Of a stretch of 64,000 nucleotides of DNA, positions 36,217 to 46,258 are shown in pieces; positions within the stretch are counted from its first letter, which is position 1, and each line of letters begins with the position of its first letter. Under the pieces are notes generated by a model. That model saw nothing but the letters and a program-made list of their open reading frames with translations, had not been told where the DNA came from and did no database searches. Made by a program: the position numbers and the translations under genes. The DNA comes from Hedera helix. Lineage: Eukaryota; Streptophyta; Magnoliopsida; Apiales; Araliaceae. The stretch is from the NCBI GenBank assembly GCA_947179155.2, contig OX359275.1, forward strand, positions 7,505,501 to 7,569,500, given 5' to 3'.

Positions 36217-36530
36217 ATTTTGAATACTGTTCTCAAGGCATTAAGACACTTTCTGCAAAAGGGTGATAAACAAAAGACAAGGTAGAAGAAGATCTTACTA
36301 ATGAAACTGGAGCCTAAACCAAATCACAAGGATAACCTAAAAGTCTCTTGTTTCTGAATAAACATAAACCCAGACCGACACCTACCTAAGCAGACTCATG
36401 CCATATGGAAACGACCTGACGCCATACACTGCTCCTACCGTGGAGACTAACAAGAGCAAATGGTCAACATCTAGGCGGTCTAACAGTAAAGTCGGTGTTT
36501 TATGAACATCAAAACAAAGATAGATTAGTA

Positions 36531-36532
<2 letters not shown>
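36217..36532 (-). other. Leader segment of the viral insert upstream of ORF1
   Basis: About 316 bp between the TA border and the polyprotein ATG. A convincing initiator-methionine tRNA primer-binding site, normally expected somewhere in a caulimovirid leader, was not found here by eye. Several short ATG-initiated frames exist, as is common in these leaders. Confidence 0.5.

Positions 36533-36604
<72 letters not shown>
36533..36604. repeat. TA tract bordering the viral insert (right)
   Basis: About 72 bp of (TA)n, followed by host LTR text with GGACTCCACTTTGGG. That text matches the sequence just after the CA/TA tract of LTR C1 (2725-2750), so the TA tract is the ordinary family C microsatellite, split by the insert. 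Confidence 0.95.
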
Positions 36605-36606
<2 letters not shown>

Positions 36607-37635
36607 ACCAACCTTTGATCTTAATTTGGACTCCACTTTGGGTCATTTCAATTAATTCTATTGGGCTTATTCATTTAATTTGTTTGGGCTCAATTAATTC
36701 ATTCCATTGGGCTAACATTAACTACATTCAAGTGCACATTACATAGACTACCCATTAAATAATTACTTGGGCTGCCACATTAATTCTCTTGGACTTTAGT
36801 TAATAAATCCATTAGTGTTAACACATAATCCAATTAGACTTGCCTTATTAAAATCAATTGGGCTACTAGGTTAACTAGTTTTGGTTAATCTTATTAATTG
36901 ATCTCATTTTTAATTAATTCATTATCTTACCTTGCAACACTTTAATAAATGAACAATTATACAAATACATTAATATATTAATTCAATCATATAAGAGTAC
37001 AATTAATTAACACAAAATTTTAATTTATTGATAATTATATAGTAATTACAATGTAACTTAGAATTTATGGTTATTACAGATCCCACCGAAGTCTTCACCG
37101 AACACCTTCAATGTATTAAGCTACCAAAAGGATAGCTACAAAACACAAAAACACAACCACACCCGCCGACACCGCCGTCGAACTCCAAAACCAACATGCC
37201 GAACCCCCATTAGAACAACAACCCTCAGAGCCTCAACAACAAACCATCGAACCTAGACAACCAACTCTCATAGACACAACAACCAAAAAGAGTAATATTT
37301 CTCAAATATCTAAAATTAAAAAACTCAACCTCATGAAGCAAAAAACGACGACGACTTGTGAAAGCCTACCTCAAAATTGCACCAAAAACTACAACAATTC
37401 CTCCCCAACCACATAAACAACTTAATCAAACCCCACGGTTCCACCTATTACTGAATCGACCTCCACCGAACAAATTGCCCAACCTCCCTCCCAACAACCC
37501 AAGCAAACCATCGAAGCCCGACATCACGAAGAAACTCCAATGCCAACCCAACCTACGGATAATCAAGAAAATGTTTCAACCCTCATTCCACTTAACAGAG
37601 TCGACGCATCAACCTTCGAACCCACCACCTCCAAC

Positions 37636-38405
37636 TAGTCATGCACAACAAGCCGGCCTGGCCTGGGCCTGTCAGGCCTTGACCGTTGACCAGGCCGGGT
37701 GGGGCCTTTGACTTTCGGCCTGCAGGCTAGGCCAGGCCGGGCTTGGCGCTTAAAAATGGGGCATGCCGAGGCTTGCAGGCCAAGCCAGGCCGGCCCTATC
37801 CGATCCATTCAATTTTTTTTAATAATTTCAAATATTAGAAAAACACCAACTAAAATTTTAAACATAATTGGTGTATTAATTAAAAGTAATGTATTATAAC
37901 TTACAAGTTACAACTTATAAATTACAATAATGAATTAAAATAATGTACAATTTTAAAGATATTGTATTATTTTATATTATCATTAATAAAAAAGTTTATT
38001 TTTTATGAACACTATCTTTTTTATTATTATTATTATTTTACAAATGATTTTCTAGTTTTTAACCTAAATATTTATTAAAATGAAGATGCAATGAAAGTTC
38101 TGCAAAAAGTGTAGATTGCTAGTTTGGTAAGAAAAATTCTTATATATTACATTACCCAATGTGTTTTTATGAATTTATTTATTCGTATATAAACAAACAT
38201 GCATGAATCAAAAAAAATTGGCAGGCCGAGCTGGGCTTTGGGTGAATCAAGTCGGGCCTCAAGCCAGGTCAGGCCTCAGACCAGGCCAGACCTCAGGCCG
38301 GACCTCAGGTCAGGCCAAGCTGGGCTTTTTGGCAGGCCAGGCCAGGCTAGATCTGAGCCAAAGAATGTGGCATGTTCAGGGCCGCAAGCCATTTGTGCAC
38401 CACTA
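37636..38405. mobile_element. Non-autonomous hAT-type element, 770 bp, TSD CCTCCAAC
   Basis: An exact 8 bp duplication CCTCCAAC flanks it (37628-37635 and 38406-38413). Termini are TAGTCATGCACAA on the left and TTGTGCACCACTA on the right, which pair as imperfect inverted repeats. Both subterminal regions are strongly GC-rich with many CAGGCC, GGCCTG and AGGCCAGGCC words, while the centre is AT-rich. An 8 bp duplication and repeated subterminal motifs are typical of hAT elements. No transposase is encoded; the open frames through the GC-rich ends are by-products of composition. Confidence 0.9.
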
Positions 38406-40258
38406 CCTCCAACCATTTTCGAGATGAATGCCTCCAAAACAACTTCAATAAACTTTTTCTTCTGGTCCAACAACCCCGAAAACATGCCCTATAAACTTTT
38501 CGAATCTTTAAACCTTCCCCTTGATAACGCCTTATTCGATGACTACTCCAACAGAGAACTACTTCTCAATACAGGGGTTCAACAAGACCGAGTATGTAAC
38601 TTTCCTTAACATTCTTGAACAATTTTCAATTTTTGAACCTCTAAACACTCACCATTCTCCCTTATACATGACGTTCATGGCGATGTATAGGAGACTTATC
38701 AAACGAAAGTTATATAGAGCTGGCTTGGATAGATTAATCAACGCTTTAAAGAAAGAAAGAGCGGGCCTCCGCTGTAACGCACTGAAATCCCAACATTCCT
38801 TAATTCTATCCATTCACTTCTGTATTTCATAATCATTAATCTTAAAATCAAATTATATTATCCTCAATTATCTTAACGATGATTTCGTGCATTAAAACAT
38901 AACTTTTAACCTTTAAAGACATTAATTGACCATAATGCGATCCATAAATCTGTTTATTTATCTATATTCTTTACCTGTCTCAGGATCGTAACGTTCACTT
39001 ACCATTTATTAGAACTTAGGTCAAACATTTATTAACTGTGACATAGTCTATTACAATTTCATAATCATATAAATTGGAATTCCACTTAACATCACATGTG
39101 AATATATTCATCATATATCTTTATCATATATAAAACTCTGCTTATCTCATGCTTGCTCCGTATCTGATCCTATTTACATACAATCATTCATCGTATCTAT
39201 ATATATACATGTATCTGTTTATATATATCTGTACCATATATAGGAGTTTATTACATATAAAACTTGATTAACAACAATATAATAAACTATCTCTTTACAT
39301 CCTCTCTCTAGATAATACATACATACCATTCAATCTCGACGGATTTACAAAACATTCATTTCCTTGATAACGACCAAGTTTATAATTAAAACCTAGACGT
39401 TAATTACATATACCATTATAGGTTTTCATTTATCTGCATCACACGCAAATACATATAACAAATTTGCTTTTTGTTTATCCATACATTCACATTCATTTAC
39501 CTTAGCTTAATCGAAACATCAGGCCTTCTCGTACTTTACCTGAAATGTTAGTTCATAGCAAGAGTGAGCACATAGGCTCAGCAAATCAATCAGATAATAC
39601 CTTTCATACTTAAAGTTTATATTTATGCGTCATGCATATTCTACTTTACCATGCTATGCTTAATGGCACATATTCCACTTAACAATTAAAACACATAGTT
39701 GCACGGAGTGCATAATTTAACTATCACATAGTTCACGTAGAACAATTAGTACACTTAAGTCTGAGAAACTTGCTTGATCTGCATTTATTTACACTTAACC
39801 TTTACTGCCTCGCGTGACCTTCCTATCTTTTCATAACCGTCTTGTCGGTCGCTATCTGTAAACATTGCACTATATGCATCAATATAGGATCATAAATTTT
39901 CTATATCTTGTCAAACTTATCTCATAATCACACGACCATTTATCTCTAATCATTTCACATTTGATGTATTATACCTTATGTAGGTTAATAATACATCCTA
40001 ACTTGTTACCGACATTTTTCATAACTCATATCACACTTTGGCTTAGCTTTAGGCATGTTATATTATGTCATTCATCATTTCATTATATCTTAAGACCCTT
40101 TATATTGGTCATTCTTTATCTATCTAGGGTTTACATAGCTTACCTTTATCATTCTGTATCAAAACGTCGCATTTTGGACACTTTAATAATTTTATGTGAA
40201 TGCGCCCTGACCGCTTCAGACTTCACTAGCCGCGAAGTCCTCTCGGCCCATGAATAGT

Positions 40259-40280
40259 ACACTGTGCCCCGGCGCAGTCC
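40259..40280. repeat. Hairpin in LTR B2, counterpart of the B1 hairpin
   Basis: ACTGTGC-CCCG-GCGCAGT (40261-40278) is preceded by the same TGAATAGTAC text as in B1 (17560-17570). The stem has seven pairs including one T-G. Compared with B1, one T-A pair is replaced by C-G and one C-G pair by T-G. Confidence 0.8.
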
Positions 40281-41090
40281 TGCAATTCCAAAAATTCTGA
40301 TTTCTACTGTTGTTTTACTGATTTTTAACTCCTTCAATATACTTCCAATTAAGTCCAAATTTGGAACAGTACTAGGTATTACTACCTAGTATTTTATAAA
40401 AAATTTACTTGCCTCATTTGGCTTCTCAAAATCCTAAAAATAATAGCATGTAGGAGGGCGTTCAAACTCGTTTTCAACCTAAAACTCAAATTTTACCAAC
40501 TTTGTAATTTTTGTCCATTTGCTTTAAAATTTCATTCCAATGCTTGAAAAAGTTCATATATGTCATATATGACATGCTCAAACCTTTAAAACAGTTAAAC
40601 TTCGCACGAGGCGAGTTTTGTCCATAAAAATCTATTTTGAGTCAAAACGATCGATTTCGATCGTTCGAATCGCCATTTCATTCGAATTTCAATCCGCTGA
40701 TTATCAAATCAACCTAAACACGTGTAATAACATAAAACTAGGTCGTTTGACTTCATTTCACTTTTAATTTCTCAAAATTGCCAAAAATCACCTATAAGTT
40801 GGATTTTCAATAACTTTGTAAACTTTTCAAATTCCAATACTTAACTCCACTTGACATCTTAAACTCTATGCACCACATAGGCTATCACATACACATTTAA
40901 CGACTTTGTAAGTCTATATCACTTCTATAAGCACATTCTAATGCACTTTTCAGATTTTAATTTGGTCTATACACAAAGTATAGTCTAATACTGTAACTTT
41001 TCCTTAACAAATCATATTCTTGGACCTTCAATGTATCTTCAATGCAATTTAACATGATATTTCATATACTTTAAACATGTTCAACCTCTT

Positions 41091-41458
41091 TGTTGACGCC
41101 GAGAAAGTCGTTTTCTTTTTTTATAATTACCCTTTGCAATTTTAGCCTTTGTATTTAAGATGAGATTTTGAAAAGGGTCGGCTTAAATGTCGACGGGGTT
41201 TGAAAGGTTGATTTTTATGATGAGCCAATTGACCAGAGTTGTCAGTTGGTATTCTTGCAATAGATGTACCAACTCATCCGAATTTAGTTTTAGTAATTGC
41301 TGGCTCATGTATGACTCCGAATTAATTGGTCTGCGAACCGAGATTCATAGAGTTCGGCGGCTTTCTTAAGCGAGGGGAAGGTGTTAGGCACCCCCCGACT
41401 TCCGTGAAAATATGGTTACCGCAATCTTGATGTTTTCCTATCCTTTTAAAATCCTAAA

Positions 41459-41517
<59 letters not shown>

Positions 41518-42728
41518 CCTAAATGAATATTGTAATGAAAAAACCGCTTTGATTCTTTTTGTAGAAAACGTGCTCTATTTGAAAAGCGTTTTTAGAATAT
41601 CTTTTGACCCAAATGACAAGGCTTTGTTTTATAATAGAGATTGATTTTAATTTCGAAAGCGATGAGGGTTTCGTCAAATAGGAATCGAGACTATACATTG
41701 CCTTTTAATAAGAAAGTCGAATAAAAAAAATGAAGGCAACTTCTAGGAGGTCTTTAACCCTATGCACCAAAGTTAAATGAAAACGTTTATCTATTTTTTA
41801 CGAAACCATTTTTATGATATTTCAAAATCGCTTGCAGCCCTTTCGTCAAACAGGAATCGATGTTCCTTAAAACTCCTAATTTTAAGCTTCGTGATTCTAA
41901 TACCCTAATTTGATTACTTTTAGAAAATCTTTGTCGTTTGCCTTATTTTCTGAAATCGTTTTTTTTTTTGTCGCAAATCAAATCAAGCATTCAAAATTAT
42001 GTCGGGGCTATCCATGGGCATGTAAGCCATTTAAATAACACCAAACACCCACAGTTACATATTTCACTATTACGGGGCCTTAACCCGATCTCAATTCGAT
42101 ATCGTTTTAAGGCCCAATATTTACATATGTACAAACATGGCCCATTGCAGTGACTACATACACCAAAATTTCTCCATCTTCAGAATTTGATCACGAGGAT
42201 CTCATCCCTAGGCTCACAATCCCCAAAATCACCACACAACCATACAAAGGAAAGCTTAACAACACTAGACTTGTAATTATACCGCAAGAACCAAAATTTG
42301 CAAGCCCAACACTATAGACTACCCATTAACACAATGAACTACATATTACCATACGGATATCATCAGGACATTAGGAGGAAATTTCGTTCCAACGGAACCC
42401 TCACTAGTAATCCCTAATCCACGGATCCTTAATAATATTGTACTGTATTAACTGTATTATTTCGGAGGGATGTTACTTGATATAGAAGTTACTTGATAAG
42501 CGCAGTGGCCATTCGTCGTCTTTGGTGATCAAATAAGGTTTCTTCTTGGTCAACTGTATGCCTTGCCTCAAGTAACCTGATGCTCGTTGTTCGTTGTGGC
42601 AGCTTTGACAACAAGCCATTGTGGTGGCTTCGTGTTGGGGTCCACCTTCCTTTTCGTATGTCTGGTCAAGTAACGATTTTGCCCTCTTGTCAGAGTTAGT
42701 ACAAAAGTGCAAAATTTGGGTGTCTACA
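41091..42728 (-). repeat. 3' LTR of the Tat element
   Basis: Plus-strand limits TGTTGACGCC and GTGTCTACA. It is 1,638 bp against 2,163 bp for the other LTR. It lacks the block corresponding to about 57317-57808 (about 0.5 kb with the hairpin cassette) and a smaller block near 56510-56550. It contains a pure (GT)n tract at about 41463-41515. Confidence 0.92.
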
Positions 42729-42743
42729 GCTGCCCCTCTTTAT
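42729..42743 (-). promoter_or_regulatory. Polypurine tract of the Tat element
   Basis: On the minus strand AAAGAGGGGCAGC lies directly before the 3' LTR start TGTAGACACCC, where plus-strand priming is expected. Confidence 0.8.
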
Positions 42744-42913
42744 CATGTTTATAGAATGAAATATGAAATGAACATGATAAAGAAGTAGGCAACCAACGCA
42801 TGAAAATGACAATACATATTTAACGATGCAACACATATTAAGATGATGCAATGCCACATTCAACACATTCATGTAGAGGTTGGTTCAAAGTTACGAATGG
42901 ATATCGCTCAGTT

Positions 42914-43310
42914 TTCATCTCCGACGGGTCATTTTTGTCACTGTCAGGTGTCGTCTCTGACGGGTCATTTTCGTGACGGTCAGGTATCGTCTCTGACGGG
43001 TCGTTTTTTAGGACGGTCAGGTATCGTCTCTGACGGGTCGTTTTTGTGATGGTCAGGTATCGTCTCTGATGGGTCATTTTTGGGACAGTCAGGTATCGTC
43101 TCTGACGGGTCGTTTTTGTGACGGTCAGGTATCGTCTCTGACGGGTCGTTTTTTGGGACGGTCAGGTATCGTCTCTGACGGGTCATTTTTTTTTTTACGG
43201 TCAGGTATCGTCTCTGACAGGTCGTTTTTGGGACGGTCAGGTATCGTCTCTAACGGGTCGTTTTTTGTGACGGTCAAGTATCGTCTCTGACGGGTCACTT
43301 TTTTGGGATG
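42914..43310. repeat. Minisatellite of about 36 bp units (about 11 copies)
   Basis: Units read CGTCTCTGACGGGTCGTTTT, then a GACGGTCAGGTAT part. Each unit brackets CTGAC...GTCAG, so neighbouring parts can fold back. It is located about 0.2 kb inside the 3' LTR. Open frames on both strands here merely translate the repeat. Confidence 0.93.
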
Positions 43311-43390
43311 GTCATGTACTGTAATCTTGTACTTCACTTGTAACAAGTTACATGTGGCTCGGGGTAACAAAGGAGAAGTCTGGGGGCCAG

Positions 43391-43470
43391 CGAGACCAAC
43401 CGCAGGTGCTTTTGCGGCCAGCCGCAGGTGCCTCTGCGGCCAGTCGCAGGTGCATCTGCGGCTGGGATCG
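43391..43470. repeat. GC-rich hairpin array in the Tat element
   Basis: Three units of about 24 bp: CCGCA-GGTGCTTT-TGCGG, CCGCAG-GTGCCT-CTGCGG and CGCAG-GTGCAT-CTGCG. The cassette at 57600-57760 in the 5' LTR uses the same core with other loops. Confidence 0.85.
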
Positions 43471-44093
43471 GTCACTATTTCAAATCGCGACCCCCCGCGA
43501 TCTGTTACTTTTCAACTCTTTTTCTCTCCCACGTTTTCGGTTTTTCTCGTCCCAACTCGGTTTTTGCGTCTTTTTAGACTCTTTTTGCTAAATCTGTTCC
43601 GGTTAAATCACTCTACGCACTTTGAATAACGTCTTAACTCCTTTTTCTTTGATTTTTGTTTTTGTTTAGCTATACATTTACTTGTTTGAATGTTTTAACT
43701 TAGCAATGCATGCCTATATGAGACATTCGTGTTCATCGTAGCATTCATAAATAGCGGGTCTTGCAAACATGCTTTATTGTTTTTGGGGAATATTATTGTT
43801 TTAGCCATTTCATGACCACGATGCATCATTTTCACTTACATTTGGGATTTGTTGGTTGTCTGATTTGGATAAACATGCCTAGTCATGCATGGGATGCCCC
43901 TTTTACAAACGAAACTCTGCGGAAATTTCGGTAAATCTAGCGCACTCCTAGGGACTCATTTATGCATTTTCAATCTCATATCATTATAGATAAACATGCT
44001 ATGCTGCCCTATCATTATTTAGTAATATGCAATAAGCTCTTTGAAAAATAACGGGCTAAGGATGTACCTCCTTTCCGTGGTGCTGTTTCAGCT

Positions 44094-46043
44094 ATGGATC
44101 CTGATGCTCCGAGCAGTTCTACGATGCCCCGGGTTGCTGGGGTCCATCGACGTAGAACGGTCACCTCGGCTCCCGCTCCGATCCTAACCCGTCATTCCCG
44201 TAGGCTAGCGGAGTCTATCATTCGTCCCGTCCACCTTGATGTCGGTGAGGATGTCCCAATTGAGGTAAAGGCAGAGGCGGGTCCTTCTGGCACAGCGGTC
44301 CCTCCCCCCATGCGACGGATTTTACCAGGGCCCCGTGTCAGGATATCGGATCTGCTCGGTCCTAATCTCGGTTATCACCCATCGACATACCTTGCGGCTA
44401 ACGAGGTATATCCATTGTTTAAATTCATTCAAACCCCCGTGGTTACCATCACTGATTGTTTGGTGGCTGGCACAGGTTCCTGAGTTTACCCAACCCCGGG
44501 GTAATTGGTTCAGCATTTATACCCTCTACCATGCACTGCATCCTGATTATCACGGGATGGTAGATTCTTGGGGCTTCACCCATTTCTTTACCTCCCCGCC
44601 GATGTCCCTGGGGCTATATGCGGGCATTGTCTGAGTGGTGGTTCCACTAGACCCAGTCGCTTCATCCTCTGGATTGTGAGCTGCTGTTGACACCTCTTAA
44701 CTGGCACTATATCACCGGGGTGGAGTTCTCTGGAGCCAGATATCACTCCCGCAGTCGTACGATCATTGTTAGGGTATTCTCCTCAGGATAAGGTCTTTAA
44801 AGCCCGCAGCATTCGATCAGGAGCTTTGGCTATAGACGCTATTGGAGGGGTCCTTTCTGAGCCATTCCCTGAGGACCAATCCGCCCATGATTTCCTGCTC
44901 CGGCGCTTATTTTTGACCATCATGAGGGGCTGTTTTCTGGGGAACAACTTCTAGACCATCCATTTCAGTATCGTCGAAGCCACCCGGGATGTTGATCGGA
45001 TCGGGGACTATGATTGGGGTTCCTTCACATTTGCCTACTTCCTCCACGGTCTTCGCCTTCGCTCAGAGGGACAGACGGATGCCTGACTCGGATTCTACCC
45101 CTTTCTGCTGGTAGGTCCTTTTTATTGTACCATCTGTCATTTGTTTCATTCCTTTGACCTTTCCTGGTACTTACGCCCCTCCTGTTTTGTTTATCAGTTC
45201 TGGGCTTATAAGAGGCTACCCTGTTTGCAACCGGTTACTACCCTCGGTCCAGAGACCTATCCTAGGGGTCGTCGGTGGCATCACAGTACTCTTGAGGTGA
45301 CCCCAGTGTCAGATAACTTTGCCCACTGTCGACTGCAGTTAGAGCTGATCTCGTCAACGGACGTGACCTGGGTTCCCTATACTGCAGATCATCTGGCGGC
45401 TGACTTTGCCCATGGTTTTGCCGCGGATCAGGAGTTTGCGTTGTCCACCCACCGTATTCTATTTCTGACTTATGGTGGATGAGAGCTATATTTGGGGGAG
45501 CGCGCCATCAGATGTGTTTCCGGGGAGATCCGTATCCCTTTTGCCCCTCCTTCACGAAGATTTTGGCCCATGGATACCCATCTTTCAGATGCCTCGACGG
45601 CCAGGGAGGACGGATTCATGCTGTCTAACGGCCCTCATACGAGCGACAGCTTCAGTGCCTAGTGGAAATCCCGCACTATCAGGCCCCAGACCCGGGCCAC
45701 CTTCTTCCTCGGAGACATGGTTCCCGGGTCAGTGATGATGACAGACTGGTTGGAGTGCGTTCGGGCCCCCACCCACTCAGATCAGATTGCCTCCCTGACT
45801 CGGCGGCTGGATCAGTTGTCATCCTTTGTTCGGAGCTTGGGTCAAGATCCAGAGGAAGCTTATGCTGCAGACCCGTATGGATCCGATTTTGGTACATCTC
45901 CCGGCTTATCGGGTGCCCCAGTTCCGCCTTTTTCCTGCCCAGACCTGAATTTTGATGCTGAGGCTTCCATTCCCAAGGATTTGGGTCATGCAGATCAGTT
46001 CAAGGATGTTGCCTTTATTGATGGCATAGATTTTACCGACTAG
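44094..46043 (+). pseudogene. Antisense extra ORF 1 of the Tat element, plant-mobile-domain type
   Basis: Starts MDPDAPSSSTMPRVAG at 44094 and shifts frame near 44470 (first frame ends 44483). It continues with QPRGNWFSIYTLYHALHPDY and DSWGFTHFF, then EWWFH and LNWHYITGVEFSGARYHS. Later parts include DYDWGSFTFAYFLHGL, FWAYKRLPCLQPV and WVPYTADHLAADF. The tail to 46043 has a RRLDQLSSFVRSL helix. The order (WGF...FF, TPLNWHYITGV, YDWGS, FWAYKRL) resembles the plant mobile domain also found in MAIN-like host proteins. At least two frameshifts and stops (for example at 44637 and 44952) make it a pseudogene. It runs opposite to gag-pol. Its role in the element is unknown. Confidence 0.65.
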
Positions 46044-46258
46044 ATTCGGATAGGCTAGGATCCCTGTATTTAAACTTGCTCGTTTTATTATTATTTTTCT
46101 CACTTCATGTGTCATGTACAAAATTATCTTTATTTTATGCATAACCCTTTATTTATGACGGTTCATTTATTCTATTATAACCTGTATGATGCATGATTTA
46201 TTATATACATGGATAAAGAATTGACCCATGTACAGTCTTTTTGATACTCTTTTTACAG

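Larger units (their letters stand above)
28828..36532 (-). mobile_element. Endogenous caulimovirid genome, florendovirus-like, near full length
   Basis: About 7.7 kb holding two minus-strand ORFs: a 1,831-codon polyprotein (movement, capsid zinc finger, protease, RT, RNase H) followed by a 426-codon ORF with an ATGA overlap. No integrase and no LTRs are present. This two-ORF layout is that described for Florendovirus (Caulimoviridae), known only as integrated copies in plant genomes. It is bounded on both sides by long TA tracts inside solo LTR C2, in line with TA-rich integration sites reported for plant pararetroviruses. The linear form is opened in the intergenic region, so both ORFs are uninterrupted. 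It was probably captured by end-joining repair rather than integrase. Genus assignment is by gene order and motifs, not by alignment. Confidence 0.85.
25656..37078 (-). mobile_element. Solo LTR, family C (copy C2), hosting a viral insert
   Basis: Boundaries are TGTGATACCCCC at 25656 and ATGGTTATTACA ending at 37078, flanked by GATCC at 25651-25655 and 37079-37083. Removing LTR and one GATCC rejoins the surrounding ORF text. The minus-strand start TGTAATAACCATAAATTCT matches the 3' LTR at 63466, so both belong to one family. Excluding the insert at 28828-36532 the LTR is about 3.7 kb. It contains the family's AT minisatellite, a hairpin cassette and a TA tract, the last now split by the insert. 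Confidence 0.92.
24637..38772 (+). pseudogene. Plant transposon ORF ('putative gypsy type' domain), multiply interrupted
   Basis: The first ATG of the readable frame is 24637. The frame to 25137 contains LRFPLHDFANTFFTLTDIS, then LSQLLPNSYIHLLCFIAFC and FFFSIFNLTKTKELGF. This pattern is found in plant proteins annotated as transposase (putative) gypsy type (Transposase_28-like). After 25137 the reading continues in shifted frames (25256-25728) to a proline-rich region. It is cut at GATCC by the solo LTR 25656-37078, resumes at 37079 as TEVFTEHLQC, and is cut again by the hAT element 37636-38405. It ends with the pieces SNNPENMPYKLFESL and TFLNILEQFSIFEPL, then MYRRLIKRKLYRAGLDRL (to about 38772), where LTR B2 begins. 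Its product is probably itself of mobile-element origin. Function unknown; dead. Confidence 0.6.

Noticed and set aside
38199..38485. Open frames in the GC-rich stretch near 38200-38480
   Set aside because: They run through the subterminal repeats of the hAT element and are explained by its composition; only the part after 38413 belongs to the transposon ORF.
42838..43475. Several open frames on both strands with repeated peptide units
   Set aside because: They are translations of the 36 bp minisatellite and the GC hairpin array of the Tat element, open in many frames because of the repeat, not because of selection.
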